Of a DNA stretch of 64,000 bases, positions 1 through 9,080 are shown in pieces (positions within the stretch are counted from its first letter, which is position 1; every line of letters begins with the position of its first letter). The notes beneath the pieces are model-generated. The model saw only the letters and a list, made by a program, of their open reading frames with translations. It was not told where the DNA came from and made no database searches. Made by a program: the position numbers and the translations under genes. This stretch comes from Lysobacter luteus. GTDB lineage: Bacteria; Pseudomonadota; Gammaproteobacteria; Xanthomonadales; Xanthomonadaceae. The stretch lies in the NCBI RefSeq assembly GCF_907164845.1, contig NZ_OU015430.1, positions 496,001 to 560,000 on the forward strand, read 5' to 3'.

Positions 1-286
1 CGATGCCCAACCGGTTACGTTCGGCCGGGGTCAGCTGCTTTTCGATCGCCTTGCCGCTGTCGACAATCAACGGGCAGATGTACTGGCACGACGTGTAGAA
101 CATCGCCACCAGCCTCGGCTTGCCGCGCAGGGTCTTCCAGCCGTAGGTGCCGCCGGCCTGGTCGGTCAGCTGCACCGGCAGCTGGTAGATCGAGTCGCGC
201 GGCGGCGGCGTATCGGCGGCCGACACGGGGAGGCCCGCCACCAGCATGGTGCAGGCGGCGAGGAGGACGATCAGCAGGCGGTTCAT
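1..286 (-). CDS. SCO1/SenC-family copper chaperone (3' end beyond window)
   Basis: The N-terminal 95 residues are visible; the gene runs off the left edge. The protein starts MNRLLIVLLAACTML, a signal peptide whose LAAC could be a lipobox, and then carries YTSCQYICP, the CxxxCP copper motif of SCO proteins (about residue 70). SCO proteins are periplasmic thioredoxin-fold copper chaperones, known for CuA assembly. Here the start overlaps the nirV stop by 4 bp (ATGA), so it is the third gene of a nirK-nirV-sco operon, and copper delivery to NirK is the natural inference. The distal copper-binding His lies outside the window. Confidence 0.85.
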   Translation of the reverse strand, partial: MNRLLIVLLAACTMLVAGLPVSAADTPPPRDSIYQLPVQLTDQAGGTYGWKTLRGKPRLVAMFYTSCQYICPLIVDSGKAIEKQLTPAERNRLGI

Positions 287-1068
287 GGCAAATCCCTGGC
301 GCAACGGAAGCCGAGGTTGGCGGTCGTGTCGGGGGCGTTGAGCGATGACAGCATCGCCACCCGCATCAGCACCGCATAGTTGTCGCGGTCGTCCATCGAC
401 AGCGCGCCGGCGCCGCAGAAGCGGGCGTTGTCCGGGTCACCCTGGTTGCGGTTGTCGGCGTCGACCAGCAGCGAGGAGAAATCGTCTGTCCATTCCCACA
501 CGAGACCGTGCAGGTCCTGCACGCCGTACACGTTGGGCGTCTGCAGGCCGGCACGGGGCAGGGCGCTGTTGGAGGGGCGCGAGTACCAGGCCAGGATGCG
601 TTCGCGCCACACCGGGTCCTTGCGCGCGTCACGACGGGTTTCGTCGGCGGCGGCCGCGTACTCCCATTCGTTCCATGTCGGCAGCCGTGCGCCCTGGGCC
701 TCGCAATAGGCCGAGGCGGCGAACCAGCTGACCTGGACCACCGGCTGCGCCGGGTTGGCCTGCCCGAGGTCGGTCGGCCCCGCCCAATGCGACAGGTACC
801 GCGGCTCGGCCATTACGGTCGCCACGCGGCCGCGCTGCCACTGTGGATTGGACTTCACGAACGCCAGGAACTCGCCGTTGGTCACCGGTCGCTTCATCAG
901 CGCGAAGGGCGCGACGTCGACGTTGCCGACGACGTCCTCGTAGTTGAGCGTGCTGCGGAAGCTGCCGCCCGGAACGGTGGCGTAGTCCCCACCGCCGGCG
1001 ACCAGGCCGGCGGTGGGGGTTGCGAGCAGCAGCGCGGAGGCGAGCGCGGTTGCCAGCATCCGGGTCAC
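283..1068 (-). CDS. nirV: NirV-like SUMF1/formylglycine-enzyme-fold protein
   Basis: 261 residues with a Sec signal peptide (MTRMLATALASALLLATPTA). The body is a C-type-lectin-like FGE-sulfatase domain: VPGGSF near the start, MKRPVTNGEFLAF, QPVVQVSWFAASAYC, ARLPTWNEWEYAAA, VYGVQDLHGLVWEWT and a C-terminal NLGFRCARD. Members next to copper nitrite reductase genes are called NirV; their exact function is not settled, though they are assumed to help NirK maturation. The start lies 1 bp after the nirK stop and the stop overlaps the SCO gene, so the three genes are cotranscribed. The paired catalytic cysteines of true formylglycine-generating enzymes are not evident. Confidence 0.85.
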   Translation of the reverse strand: MTRMLATALASALLLATPTAGLVAGGGDYATVPGGSFRSTLNYEDVVGNVDVAPFALMKRPVTNGEFLAFVKSNPQWQRGRVATVMAEPRYLSHWAGPTDLGQANPAQPVVQVSWFAASAYCEAQGARLPTWNEWEYAAAADETRRDARKDPVWRERILAWYSRPSNSALPRAGLQTPNVYGVQDLHGLVWEWTDDFSSLLVDADNRNQGDPDNARFCGAGALSMDDRDNYAVLMRVAMLSSLNAPDTTANLGFRCARDLP

Positions 1069-1069
1069 G

Positions 1070-2605
1070 TCAGTGACCGGCGGACGCGTTGGCCGGCTTG
1101 ACCTTGCGGATCGCGGCCGCCTCGTCCTTGGTCACGCGGCCACCCGGGTTGCCCCAGCTGTTGAGCACGTAGGTCGAGATGTTGGCGACCTCGTCGTCGG
1201 TCAACTGGCTCATCGGCGGCATGATCGAGTTGTAGTCGGTGCCGTTGACCGTCACCGGGCCTTCCAGGCCGTGCAGGATCACGCGCGGCAGCGCGCTCGG
1301 ATCCTTGGCGATGTAGTCGGAGTTCGCCAGCGGCGGGAACACGCCTTCCATGCCGGCGCCGTTGGCCTGGTGGCAGGTGGAGCAGGTGCCCAGGAACAGC
1401 GCCTCGCCGGCCTTGACCTGCTGCTCGACCGTCAGGTCGCCGGTGCTGGCCGATTCGGCCGCCACCGTCACCGCTTCCATGTTGGCCTGCGCACGGTCGC
1501 CGATATAGACCGCGTCGACTTCAAGGCCGGAGTAGATCTCCTTGTTCTCCGGGCCACTGGCCTGGAGGATGCCCAGCGCGCCCTTGTTGAAGGCGCGGAA
1601 CAGGCTGTGGTCGACCAGCACGTAGCTGCCCGGCACTTCCATGTGGAATTCCATCATCGCCGCACCGCCCGAGGGGATCAGCGTGGTCTGCACGTTCTCC
1701 TGGTACTTGGTGCCGCCTTCGTACCAGACCTTGTCGAAGATCTCGCCGATCACGTGGAAGCTCGACACCAGGTTGGGGCCGCCGTTGCCGACGTACAGGC
1801 GCACGTTCTCGCCGGTGTTGGCGGTCAGCACCTTGTCACCGGTCAGCGAGCCTTCCGAGCCGTTGAACAGCACGTAGGTCGGGTGCTCGTCGATCGCCTT
1901 CTCCATGTCGAAGCCCTGCAGGCCCTTCTCCCGGTACTTGCCGGTGGTGTAGAAGTCGCCCTGCATGACGTAGTACTCCTTGTCGACCGGCGGCAGGCCT
2001 TCCGGCGGCTCGACCAGGATCAGGCCGTACATGCCGTTGGCCACGTGCATGCCGACCGGCGCGGTCGCGCAGTGGTAGACGTACAGGCCGGCGTTGAGCG
2101 CCTTGAAGGTGAAGCGGGTGACGTGGCCCGGCGCGGTGAAGCTCGAAGTGGCGCCGCCGCCGGGGCCGGTCACGCCGTGCAGGTCGATGTTGTGGGGCAT
2201 CTTGCTGTCGGGCATGTTGCGCAGGTGGAATTCCACCGTGTCGCCCTGGCGCACGCGGATGAAGCTGCCGGGCACGGTGCCGCCGAAGGTCCAGAAGGTG
2301 TAGTCCACGCCTTCGGAGATCGGCATGACCTTCTCGACCACGTCGAGCGAGACCACCACCTTGGCCGGGTAGTCGCGGCCGGTCGCCGGCGGCACCAGCG
2401 GCGGGCTGGTCAGCACCGCGTCGATCGGCTTGCCCTGCGGCGGGCCGAAGTCGCCCTTGCGCGAGCCGCCGGTTTCACCTTCGCCGGCATTGGCGCGCGG
2501 GGTGTCGGTGTCGGTGGCGTTGCTGGCGTTGTCGCGGTCGCAACCGGCAAGCAGCAGGCCGGCCAAGGCCAGTACGGCGGCCAGGTAGCGTGTGGGACGG
2601 GTCAT
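1070..2605 (-). CDS. nirK: Copper nitrite reductase NirK, lipoprotein with C-terminal cytochrome c
   Basis: 511 residues; reduces nitrite to NO. The start at 2605 follows an AGGGGAAG ribosome site; the frame stays open far upstream but that part is not nirK. It opens with a lipobox (LAGLLLAGC), as in membrane-anchored AniA. Two cupredoxin domains follow. [10 protein letters not shown] and [19 protein letters not shown] supply the His-Cys-His-Met type 1 copper site, and SSFHVIGE a type 2 copper His. About residue 400 onwards is a class I cytochrome c domain with CSTCH and a Met in SIMPPMSQL. This is a three-domain NirK, so electrons could pass intramolecularly from haem to copper. It heads the nirK-nirV-sco operon behind an Anr-type box. 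Confidence 0.96.
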   Translation of the reverse strand: MTRPTRYLAAVLALAGLLLAGCDRDNASNATDTDTPRANAGEGETGGSRKGDFGPPQGKPIDAVLTSPPLVPPATGRDYPAKVVVSLDVVEKVMPISEGVDYTFWTFGGTVPGSFIRVRQGDTVEFHLRNMPDSKMPHNIDLHGVTGPGGGATSSFTAPGHVTRFTFKALNAGLYVYHCATAPVGMHVANGMYGLILVEPPEGLPPVDKEYYVMQGDFYTTGKYREKGLQGFDMEKAIDEHPTYVLFNGSEGSLTGDKVLTANTGENVRLYVGNGGPNLVSSFHVIGEIFDKVWYEGGTKYQENVQTTLIPSGGAAMMEFHMEVPGSYVLVDHSLFRAFNKGALGILQASGPENKEIYSGLEVDAVYIGDRAQANMEAVTVAAESASTGDLTVEQQVKAGEALFLGTCSTCHQANGAGMEGVFPPLANSDYIAKDPSALPRVILHGLEGPVTVNGTDYNSIMPPMSQLTDDEVANISTYVLNSWGNPGGRVTKDEAAAIRKVKPANASAGH

Positions 2606-2684
2606 GCGCACTTCCCCTTTTTTTGGATGGCTTGGCCGATGCCCGGGCCAGGTTTGCAGAGTGCCGCATTGCGGCTGCGCGGTT

Positions 2685-2698
2685 CTGATCCGGATCAA
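2685..2698 (-). promoter_or_regulatory. FNR/Anr-type box of nirK
   Basis: The plus strand reads CTGATCCGGATCAA, i.e. TTGAT-N4-ATCAG on the nirK strand, a near-perfect FNR/Anr/Dnr palindrome. A hexamer CACTCT (2663..2658, minus) sits 28.5 bp from the box centre, the -10 position of a class II promoter. Predicted transcription start about 2651, leaving a 45-base leader. Confidence 0.75.
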
Positions 2699-2807
2699 AA
2701 AACGCGGATCCGGCCGCGGGCGATGCCCGTCGATGGTGTACAGCGCGCGGTCAGTATCGGGTGAACCCGGCCCGAGCACCATCCGCAGGCGGCCAGCCCT
2801 CCGTCCC

Positions 2808-2821
2808 TTGACCCACGTCAA
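2808..2821 (+). promoter_or_regulatory. FNR/Anr/Dnr-type box of the rightward operon
   Basis: TTGACCCACGTCAA is a perfect TTGAC-N4-GTCAA palindrome. With the centre at -41.5 transcription would start near 2856, 21 bases before the ATG at 2877, which has a GAGGG ribosome site. The hexamer at the -10 position (CCTGAT) is a poorer match than at the other boxes in this window. The element separates the divergent nirK and small-protein operons. Confidence 0.7.
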
Positions 2822-2876
2822 TGCCGACGAACCCGACAGGGCGCCTGATGGCGTTGTCTGGAACCGAGGGTGCGAC

Positions 2877-3107
2877 ATGAGCAGCGACTTCGAGATCGGT
2901 GATTTCGAGCTGGCCCAGCCGGCGATGTTCGAGGCCATGCATGCGGCCGGCATTCCGACCAGTCTGCTGGCCGGACAGGCCGAGGCGCGCCAGTGCGCCC
3001 AGGCCGTTGAACGGGAACGGCGCGAACAGGCAATCGACGCCGCGCTGGATGACAGCTTCCCGGCCAGTGACCCACCCGGTTGGACCCTGGGGCGCGCGCG
3101 CCGGTGA
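2877..3107 (+). CDS. Small conserved protein with [11 protein letters not shown] tail
   Basis: 76 residues, soluble, acidic and Ala-rich, with no known enzymatic motif. The C-terminal stretch [18 protein letters not shown] is the hallmark of a widespread group of small hypothetical proteins. The ATG at 2877 has GAGGG upstream and lies 55 bp downstream of a perfect Anr-type box. Its stop overlaps the next gene by 4 bp (GTGA), so translation is probably coupled to the chorismate-mutase/UbiT protein. The function is unknown; position suggests a role in anaerobic quinone synthesis or denitrification. Confidence 0.8.
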   Translation: MSSDFEIGDFELAQPAMFEAMHAAGIPTSLLAGQAEARQCAQAVERERREQAIDAALDDSFPASDPPGWTLGRARR

Positions 3108-3958
3108 GTGTTGCGGCGGGTGTTGCGCTGGCCGAGCTGCGCCGCGCGATCGACCTGGTGGATGGCGGCGCGCTGGCGCTGCTGGCCGTGCGTGGCCGTC
3201 TGGCCGCCGCCGCCGGGCGCTGCAAGCGCCGCCAGTGCCGGCCCGTGCATGACGGCCCGCGCGAAGCGCAGGTGCACGCGCGCGCGCAGCGCCTGGCCGC
3301 CCGCTGGGGCCTGGCGGCCGACACCGCGCAGGCGGCGATGGAGGTGGCGATCGTCGACGGTCGTCGCCGGCAGGGGCTGGCGGCTGACCTGGATCAAGGC
3401 GCCGCGTGGGCAGCCACCGGCACGATGCCCGCCATGCCCAATTCCACGTCGCGGTCCTCCCGTATCCACGCCCTGCTGGGTCGCCTGCCGCCACCGGTTC
3501 GGCTGGCCCGCTGGTTGCGGGTGATGCCCGTCCAGGCCCGCCACGGCGCCATCCAGCGCGCCTGTACCCGGGTGCTGGCACCGTCGATCGCGCGCGGGGA
3601 CCTGGATTTCATGCAGGGCCGCCGCCTCGGCGTCGAGGTGACCGACCTGGGCCTGCGCTGGGTGATCGAGCGCCGTGGCGATGCGTTGCATGTCGATGAC
3701 GGCGCGGCCGAAGCCAGCGTCCGTGGCACGGCCACCGACCTGTTGTTGCTGGCGGCCCGGCTGGAGGACGCCGACACCCTGTTCTTCCAGCGACGGCTGG
3801 TGCTGACCGGCGATACCGAGCTCGGGCTGACCGCCCGCAACCTGCTCGAACGCCTGCCGTGGGAATCGGTGCCGTTGGGCCTGCGGATCGGCCTGAACCG
3901 CGGCGCGCGACTGGCCCGTACCGCACGAGACGCCCATCGGGCCCGCGCCGCCGCCTGA
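3104..3958 (+). CDS. ubiT: Chorismate mutase domain fused to UbiT SCP2 lipid-binding domain
   Basis: 284 residues from the GTG at 3104, which overlaps the previous stop (GTGA). Residues 1-95 look like an AroQ-type chorismate mutase: [36 protein letters not shown] and IVDGRRRQ keep the Arg, Lys, Asp, Arg-Glu and Gln positions of the E. coli site (its Ser is Gly here). From about residue 111 (ATG 3434, [10 protein letters not shown]) the protein is an SCP2 domain matching UbiT, the lipid-binding partner of UbiU and UbiV in oxygen-independent ubiquinone synthesis; both genes lie at 9.4-11.3 kb. The linker is encoded by an Anr-type promoter, so stand-alone UbiT (174 residues) may also be made from ATG 3434. 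A one-base sequencing error joining two genes cannot be excluded. Confidence 0.85.
   Translation: MSVAAGVALAELRRAIDLVDGGALALLAVRGRLAAAAGRCKRRQCRPVHDGPREAQVHARAQRLAARWGLAADTAQAAMEVAIVDGRRRQGLAADLDQGAAWAATGTMPAMPNSTSRSSRIHALLGRLPPPVRLARWLRVMPVQARHGAIQRACTRVLAPSIARGDLDFMQGRRLGVEVTDLGLRWVIERRGDALHVDDGAAEASVRGTATDLLLLAARLEDADTLFFQRRLVLTGDTELGLTARNLLERLPWESVPLGLRIGLNRGARLARTARDAHRARAAA
3384..3426 (+). promoter_or_regulatory. Internal Anr-type promoter driving stand-alone ubiT
   Basis: CTGACCTGGATCAA (3384-3397) is one mismatch from TTGAC-N4-ATCAA. CACGAT (3421-3426) lies 30.5 bp from its centre, within one base of the spacing shared by the other boxes in this window. Transcription would start at 3432-3433, right at ATG 3434, giving a leaderless ubiT mRNA. 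In the long reading frame the box itself encodes Asp-Leu-Asp-Gln of the interdomain linker. Confidence 0.6.
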
Positions 3959-4015
3959 CCCGGCGTCCCGCACCGGGCACGGCACGACCCCACCACCTTT
4001 GAAGCACACACCCGA

Positions 4016-5053
4016 ATGACTGCAAACGCCGCCCTTGCCACGCCGCGCTGGCGCGATGGCCTCGAGTCCGACTACGCCCCGCTGGTGGAGACGCTCGAAC
4101 AACTCATCCCCTGCATGGAGGTGCCGCTGCACCTGCCGTGGATCGATGCGATCAACACGCTGAAGAAGCAGCGTGGCGCGGTGATCATGGCGCACAGTTA
4201 CCAGTCGCCCGAGATCTTCCACGGCGTGGCCGACATCACCGGTGATTCGCTCGCGCTCGCGCAGGCCGCGACCGATTGCGACAGCGACCTGATCGTGTTG
4301 TGCGGAGTGCACTTCATGGCCGAGAGCGCGAAGATCCTGGCGCCCGACAAGACCGTGCTGATTCCCGACCTGGAAGCGGGCTGTTCGCTGGCCGCCTCGA
4401 TCACCGCCGCCGACGTACGCGCGCTGCGGGCCAGGCACCCGGGCGTGCCGGTGGTCAGCTATGTCAACACCTCGGCCGAGGTGAAGGCCGCCTCCGACGC
4501 CTGCTGCACCTCGGCCAACGCGGTGCAGGTGGTCGAGGCGATCGCAGCCCAGAGCGGCTCGCGCAAGGTGATCTTCCTGCCCGACCGGTATCTGGGCAGC
4601 TGGGTCGCAACCCAGACCGATGTCGAGCTGGTGCTGTGGACCGGCACCTGCGAGGTGCACGAGACGTTTACCGCGCAACAGGTCCGACACACCCGCGAGC
4701 AGTTCGACACCAAGGTGGTCGCGCACCCCGAGTGCTCGCCGGAAGTGCTGGCCGAGGCCGATTTCGTCGGGTCCACCAGCGCGATGGGGCGCTGGCTGGA
4801 GAAGGAGAAGCCGACGCGGGTGGCGATGATCACCGAGTGCTCGATGGCCGACAACCTCAAGAACAGGTTCCCGCAGGTGCAGTTCATCAAGCCCTGCAAC
4901 CTGTGCCCGCACATGAAGCGGATCACGCTGCCCAACATCCATGCGTGCCTGCGCGACCTGCGCTACGAGGTGCACGTCTCGCCCGAGGTGTCCGTGCGCG
5001 CACGCGCCGCGCTCGACCGGATGCTGGCGGTGGGGCGTCGCGAGACCGTCTGA
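4016..5053 (+). CDS. nadA: Quinolinate synthase NadA
   Basis: 345 residues, matching the usual length of the E. coli-type enzyme. It condenses iminoaspartate with dihydroxyacetone phosphate to quinolinate in de novo NAD synthesis, using a [4Fe-4S] cluster. Visible signatures are [30 protein letters not shown] and [12 protein letters not shown]; the last three carry the cluster cysteines. The gap after ubiT is 57 bp, so it may be read from the same anaerobic promoter. It overlaps nadB (TGATG). Confidence 0.96.
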   Translation: MTANAALATPRWRDGLESDYAPLVETLEQLIPCMEVPLHLPWIDAINTLKKQRGAVIMAHSYQSPEIFHGVADITGDSLALAQAATDCDSDLIVLCGVHFMAESAKILAPDKTVLIPDLEAGCSLAASITAADVRALRARHPGVPVVSYVNTSAEVKAASDACCTSANAVQVVEAIAAQSGSRKVIFLPDRYLGSWVATQTDVELVLWTGTCEVHETFTAQQVRHTREQFDTKVVAHPECSPEVLAEADFVGSTSAMGRWLEKEKPTRVAMITECSMADNLKNRFPQVQFIKPCNLCPHMKRITLPNIHACLRDLRYEVHVSPEVSVRARAALDRMLAVGRRETV

Positions 5054-6540
5054 TGGGTGATCGCACGCCGCTGGTGGTGGTGGGCAGCGGCGTCGCCGGG
5101 CTTTGCACCGCGCTCGCGGCGGCGCCCCGACCGGTGCTGCTGCTCGGCCGTGGGCACCAGGGGGAGGGCAGCGCGACGTCGCTGGCGCAGGGCGGCATCG
5201 CCGCCGCGATCGGGCCGGGCGACAGCATCGAATCGCATGTCACCGACACCCTCGTCGCCGGTGCCTTCCGCAATGACGGTGCCGCGGTGCGCGCGCTGGT
5301 CGGCGCGGCGCCGGACGCCATCGCGTGGCTGCAGGGGCTTGGCGCGGCGTTCGATCGCGACGCCGCCGGCGTGCGACTGGGTCGGGAAGGGGGCCACCGT
5401 GCCAGCCGGATCGTCCACGCCGGCGGCGATGCGACCGGCGCCCACGTGCTCTCGGTGCTGTCGGCGGCGGCCGCATCGGCACCGCACATCCAGTGGCGGG
5501 GCGGGATCGACGTCGATGCGCTGCAGCTGCGCGGGCAGCGTGTCTGCGGCGTGCGCCTGGGGGCTGCGGGGGGTGGGGAGACCGTGGCCACCGACGCGGT
5601 GGTGCTGGCCACCGGCGGCATCGGCGCGCTGTTCGCGCGCACCACCAACCCGGTCGGTGCCGAGGGCTCCGGCCTGGCGCTGGCGATGGCCGCCGGCGCG
5701 CGGGCGCGCGACCTGGAGTTCGTCCAGTTCCACCCGACCGCGCTGGACCTGCCGGCGCATTCGCTGCCGCTGCTCACCGAAGCACTGCGCGGGCGCGGCG
5801 CGCGGCTGGTCGACGCCCGTGGGATGCCGCTGATGGCCGGCCTGCATCCGTTGGCCGACCTGGCCCCGCGCGACATCGTCGCCCGCCGCGTCTGGCAGGC
5901 CGGCCGCGATGGCGGCGCGTGGCTGGATGCCACCGCGCGTGGCATCGAATGGGGGGTCGAATTCCCGACCGTGCTGGCGGCCTGCCAGTTGCACGGCATC
6001 GACCCGTCGCGCGAACCGGTGCCCGTGACGGCCGCCGCGCATTTCCACATGGGCGGGCTGGCCACCGACGCACTCGGGCGCACCAGCTTGCCGGGACTGC
6101 ACGCGGTCGGCGAGGTCGCATGCACCGGTGTCCACGGCGCCAACCGGCTGGCCAGTAACTCGCTGCTCGAAGGAGTGGTGTTCGGCCGCCGGTTGGGCGC
6201 GCGGTTGGCCTCCCTCCCGAGTCCGATCGCCGGCGGCGGGCCGGTCGCGCTGGCCGCACGCGGGCCGGCGCTCGAGGCCGGGCGTTTGCAGCAACTGCGC
6301 ACCCTGATGTGGCAGGCCGCCGGGCCCCAGCGCAATGGCCCCGGGCTGGCGGCGGCCATCGCCGCGATGCGCCCACTGGCCGCTGCGGGCTGGCAAGGGC
6401 GGCTGGCCCTGGCGGTGCTGGAGGCCGCGGCCCGCCGCCGCGTCGGCATTGGTGCCCATTGGCGCGACGACGAGCCGGTCGGGGCCTTCGCTGACCCCGG
6501 CGGGGGTAGCCGTGCGCTGGCGTACGGCGCCACGTATTGA
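5053..6540 (+). CDS. nadB: L-aspartate oxidase NadB
   Basis: 495 residues from the ATG that overlaps the nadA stop. The flavoprotein oxidises L-aspartate to iminoaspartate for NadA, using oxygen or, without air, fumarate. Motifs: FAD dinucleotide fold [56 protein letters not shown], and [17 protein letters not shown] followed by [16 protein letters not shown]. The C-terminal helical region is somewhat shorter than in E. coli NadB (540 residues). nadC is not in the window. Confidence 0.95.
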   Translation: MGDRTPLVVVGSGVAGLCTALAAAPRPVLLLGRGHQGEGSATSLAQGGIAAAIGPGDSIESHVTDTLVAGAFRNDGAAVRALVGAAPDAIAWLQGLGAAFDRDAAGVRLGREGGHRASRIVHAGGDATGAHVLSVLSAAAASAPHIQWRGGIDVDALQLRGQRVCGVRLGAAGGGETVATDAVVLATGGIGALFARTTNPVGAEGSGLALAMAAGARARDLEFVQFHPTALDLPAHSLPLLTEALRGRGARLVDARGMPLMAGLHPLADLAPRDIVARRVWQAGRDGGAWLDATARGIEWGVEFPTVLAACQLHGIDPSREPVPVTAAAHFHMGGLATDALGRTSLPGLHAVGEVACTGVHGANRLASNSLLEGVVFGRRLGARLASLPSPIAGGGPVALAARGPALEAGRLQQLRTLMWQAAGPQRNGPGLAAAIAAMRPLAAAGWQGRLALAVLEAAARRRVGIGAHWRDDEPVGAFADPGGGSRALAYGATY

Positions 6541-6618
6541 CCGCTGTCAACGCAGGCTTCGCGACAAACCGGCAGAATCGGGGTTTGTGAAAACCGCGGA
6601 ATTCCTGTGCCCGACCCG

Positions 6619-7134
6619 ATGAGCCGTCCTTCCTCCTTCGACTACGACCAGTTGCTGGCCTGCGCCCGCGGCGAAATGTTCGGCCCCGGCAACGCCAAGC
6701 TGCCAGCGCCGCCGATGCTGATGTTCGATCGCATCACCGAGATTTCCACCGAGGGTGGCAAGTACGGCAAGGGCGTGATCCGCGCCGAGCTCGATATCCG
6801 CCCCGACCTGTGGTTCTTCCAGTGCCACTTCGAAGGCGACCCGGTGATGCCCGGCTGCCTCGGCGTGGACGCGATGTGGCAGCTCTGCGGTTTCTACCTG
6901 CCGTGGCTCGGCGAGCCCGGCCGCGGTCGCGCGCTGGGCGTCGGCCAGGTCAAGTTCACCGGGCAGGTGCTGCCGGACGCGAAGGTGGTCAGCTACGAGA
7001 TCGACATCCGCCGGGTGATGCGCGGCAAGCTCGCGCTGGTCATCGGCGACGGCCGCACGCTGGTCGACGGCCGCGAGATCTACACCGCCTCCGACCTGCG
7101 GGTCGGGCTGTTCACCTCGACGGAGGGCTTCTGA
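6619..7134 (+). CDS. fabA: 3-hydroxydecanoyl-ACP dehydratase/isomerase FabA
   Basis: 171 residues from ATG 6619; a GTG at 6607 in the same frame would add four. The enzyme dehydrates 3-hydroxydecanoyl-ACP and isomerises the product to the cis-3 form, starting unsaturated fatty acid synthesis. It opens with [15 protein letters not shown] and has [11 protein letters not shown] and the active-site segment [20 protein letters not shown] (catalytic His, and Asp in GVDAMWQ). fabB follows 2 bp after its stop, the usual fabAB operon. Confidence 0.96.
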   Translation: MSRPSSFDYDQLLACARGEMFGPGNAKLPAPPMLMFDRITEISTEGGKYGKGVIRAELDIRPDLWFFQCHFEGDPVMPGCLGVDAMWQLCGFYLPWLGEPGRGRALGVGQVKFTGQVLPDAKVVSYEIDIRRVMRGKLALVIGDGRTLVDGREIYTASDLRVGLFTSTEGF

Positions 7135-7136
7135 AC

Positions 7137-8390
7137 ATGGCCGCAGCAAGCAACGTCGCCGGGGCTGCCCCGCGCCGCATCGTGGTGACCGGCATGGGCG
7201 TGGTGTCGTGCATCGGCAATGCGGCGGCGAGCGTCACCGAGTCGCTGCGCGCGCTGAAGTCGGGCATCCGCTTCATCCCCGAATACGCGCAGATGGGTCT
7301 GCGCAGCCATGTCGCCGGCGCGCCGCAGATCGACCTGGTCGAGCAGATCGACCGCAAGCTCAAGCGCTTCATGGGCGACGCCGCGGCTTACGCCTACGTG
7401 GCGATGCGCGATGCGATCGCGCAGGCCGGGTTGGGTGACGAGCAGGTCCGCGGCGAGCGCAGCGGGTTGATCGCCGGCTCCGGCGGTGGCTCGCCGGAAT
7501 GGCAGATCGCCACCGGCGACCTCATGCGCGAGAAGGGCGTGCGCAAGGTAGGCCCCTACATGGTGCCGCGCACGATGGGTTCGACCGTGTCGGCGGCGCT
7601 GTCGACCGCGTTCGGTATCCGCGGCCTGAGCTACTCGATCTCCGCTGCATGCGCGACGTCGGCGCACTGCATCGGTGCAGCGGCCGACCTGATCCGCCAC
7701 GGCGTCAAGGACGTGATGTTCGCCGGTGGCGGCGAGGAGCTGCACTGGGGCATGACCTCGCAGTTCGACGCGATGGGCGCACTGTCGACCAAGCACAACG
7801 ACACTCCAGAGACCGCCTCGCGCCCGTACGACATCGACCGCGACGGCTTCGTCATCGCCGGCGGTGGCGGGATGCTGGTGCTGGAGGAATACGAGCACGC
7901 CAAGGCGCGCGGCGCGGAGATCATCGCCGAGCTGGTCGGCTATGGCGTCACTTCCGACGGCGTGGACATGGTGGCGCCGTCGGGCGAAGGCGCGGTGCGC
8001 TGCATGAAGCAGGCGCTGGCCGGCCTCGATGGCCGCGGTGTCGGCACGATCGACTACCTCAACACCCACGGCACTTCGACCCCGGTTGGCGACGTGGTCG
8101 AGCTGGGCGCGGTGCGCGAGGTGTTCGGCACGGACGTGCCGCCGCTCTCGTCGACCAAGGCGCTGACCGGCCACTCGCTTGGTGCGGCCAGCGTCCACGA
8201 GGCGATCTACTGCCTGCTGATGATGCAGGGCGGCTTCGTCGCCGGCTCGGCCAACATCGAGCACCTGGACCCGAAGGCCGAAGGGTTCCCGATCCTGCGC
8301 GAGAGCCGCGAGGCAACGCTCAAGACCGTGATGTCCAACAGCTTCGGCTTCGGCGGCACCAATGCGACGCTGGTGTTCGCGCAAGCCTGA
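7137..8390 (+). CDS. fabB: 3-oxoacyl-ACP synthase I FabB
   Basis: 417 residues. It elongates cis-3-decenoyl-ACP in unsaturated fatty acid synthesis. The thiolase-fold triad is visible: active-site Cys in [13 protein letters not shown], His in [11 protein letters not shown] and His in [11 protein letters not shown], plus the C-terminal [10 protein letters not shown] loop. The N-terminus [15 protein letters not shown] is typical. It is paired with fabA 2 bp upstream. A REP palindrome pair lies directly downstream. Confidence 0.96.
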   Translation: MAAASNVAGAAPRRIVVTGMGVVSCIGNAAASVTESLRALKSGIRFIPEYAQMGLRSHVAGAPQIDLVEQIDRKLKRFMGDAAAYAYVAMRDAIAQAGLGDEQVRGERSGLIAGSGGGSPEWQIATGDLMREKGVRKVGPYMVPRTMGSTVSAALSTAFGIRGLSYSISAACATSAHCIGAAADLIRHGVKDVMFAGGGEELHWGMTSQFDAMGALSTKHNDTPETASRPYDIDRDGFVIAGGGGMLVLEEYEHAKARGAEIIAELVGYGVTSDGVDMVAPSGEGAVRCMKQALAGLDGRGVGTIDYLNTHGTSTPVGDVVELGAVREVFGTDVPPLSSTKALTGHSLGAASVHEAIYCLLMMQGGFVAGSANIEHLDPKAEGFPILRESREATLKTVMSNSFGFGGTNATLVFAQA

Positions 8391-8405
8391 TCGATACCGG
8401 CGGCC

Positions 8406-8472
8406 GTAGGAGCGACGCGGGTCGCGACCTGTACTTGTTCGACAAGATCGTCGCGACTTGCGTCGCTCCTAC
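8406..8472. repeat. Inverted pair of REP palindromes (GTAGGAGCGACG type)
   Basis: GTAGGAGCGACGCGGGTCGC at 8406 is itself palindromic and is mirrored by GTCGCGACTTGCGTCGCTCC ending at 8472. The two units face each other around a 21-base loop and could form a long hairpin after fabB. The same family recurs at 13.6 and 44.0 kb. Confidence 0.85.
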
Positions 8473-8496
8473 GTTGGCCTTCGCGTGCAAGTGGCC

Positions 8497-8538
8497 TTGA
8501 TGTGAATCATGGGCGCGCTGCTTCGAAGCAGCGACCAT
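8497..8538 (+). promoter_or_regulatory. Anr-type promoter of the CopD-like gene, leaderless
   Basis: TTGATGTGAATCAT (8497-8510) differs from the FNR consensus at one outer base. GACCAT at 8533-8538 is the -10, 29.5 bp from the box centre, so transcription should begin exactly at ATG 8545. The in-frame ATG at 8509 lies inside the box and cannot be on this transcript. Confidence 0.7.
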
Positions 8539-8544
8539 GCCTCC

Positions 8545-8994
8545 ATGCCGACGATCGCCTACCCGTACCTGTTGCTCCTGCACCTGTCCGGTGCGATCGC
8601 GTTCGGCGGCACCGTTTTCTTCGAGGTGCTGATCCTGGAAGGCGTCCGCCGGCGCGTGCCGGCGCGGGTGATGACACTGGTCGAAGGCGGGATCGGCGTG
8701 CGCGCGCGGCAGGTGATCCCGTGGGTGCTGCTGGTGCTGTACGGCAGCGGCGCCGGCCTGGCGTGGCACCACCGGGCCGCACTTGCGCACCCGCTGCAAG
8801 GCAGCTTCGGCCTGCTGCTGACGCTCAAGATCACCCTGGCGCTCAGCGTGTTCGGCCACTTCCTGCTGGCGATGGCGCTGCGGCGGCGCGGCCGGTTGGT
8901 GTCGAACGTGTTCCGGAACATCCATCTGAGCGTCTTCGCGCACGTGGTCGGCATCGTGCTGCTGGCCAAGGCGATGTTCTACCTGCAGTGGTGA
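8545..8994 (+). CDS. CopD-like four-helix membrane protein
   Basis: 149 residues with four predicted membrane helices: LLLLHLSGAIAFGGTVFFEV, VIPWVLLVLYGSGAGLAW, LLLTLKITLALSVFGHFLL and LSVFAHVVGIVLLAKAMFYL. Conserved-looking His residues lie in LLHLSG, FGHFL and FAHVVG. The arrangement resembles CopD/DUF2269-type proteins, some linked to copper or haem; assignment to a family is tentative. I chose ATG 8545 because the earlier ATG (8509) is inside the regulatory box and transcription is predicted to begin at 8545. It is probably an anaerobically expressed membrane protein of the denitrification set. Confidence 0.75.
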   Translation: MPTIAYPYLLLLHLSGAIAFGGTVFFEVLILEGVRRRVPARVMTLVEGGIGVRARQVIPWVLLVLYGSGAGLAWHHRAALAHPLQGSFGLLLTLKITLALSVFGHFLLAMALRRRGRLVSNVFRNIHLSVFAHVVGIVLLAKAMFYLQW

Positions 8995-9011
8995 CCCGAC
9001 CTGCGGCCTGG

Positions 9012-9053
9012 CTGATCCAGGTCAATGGCGTGCGTGCGGGCGGGCGTCATCCT
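9012..9053 (+). promoter_or_regulatory. Anr-type promoter of the DUF2249 gene
   Basis: CTGATCCAGGTCAA (9012-9025) plus CATCCT (9048-9053) at the standard 29.5 bp spacing. Predicted start about 9060, a 21-base leader containing CAGGCAGG before ATG 9081. Confidence 0.7.
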
Positions 9054-9080
9054 GCGGGCCTCCCAACAGGCAGGTCCACC

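Noticed and set aside
1013..2764. Long plus-strand open frame opposite nirK
   Set aside because: His/Arg/Val-rich translation without any motif, exactly antisense to a convincing gene.
1070..4975. A 1301-codon open frame on the minus strand extending far upstream of nirK
   Set aside because: Only the part from ATG 2605 resembles a protein family. The rest is antisense to ubiT and nadA and reflects the lack of stop codons in GC-rich DNA; nirK has a lipobox and a good ribosome site at 2605.
8509..8544. Longer CopD-like protein starting at ATG 8509
   Set aside because: That ATG lies within the Anr-type box, upstream of the predicted transcription start, and the extra residues do not extend the first membrane helix sensibly.
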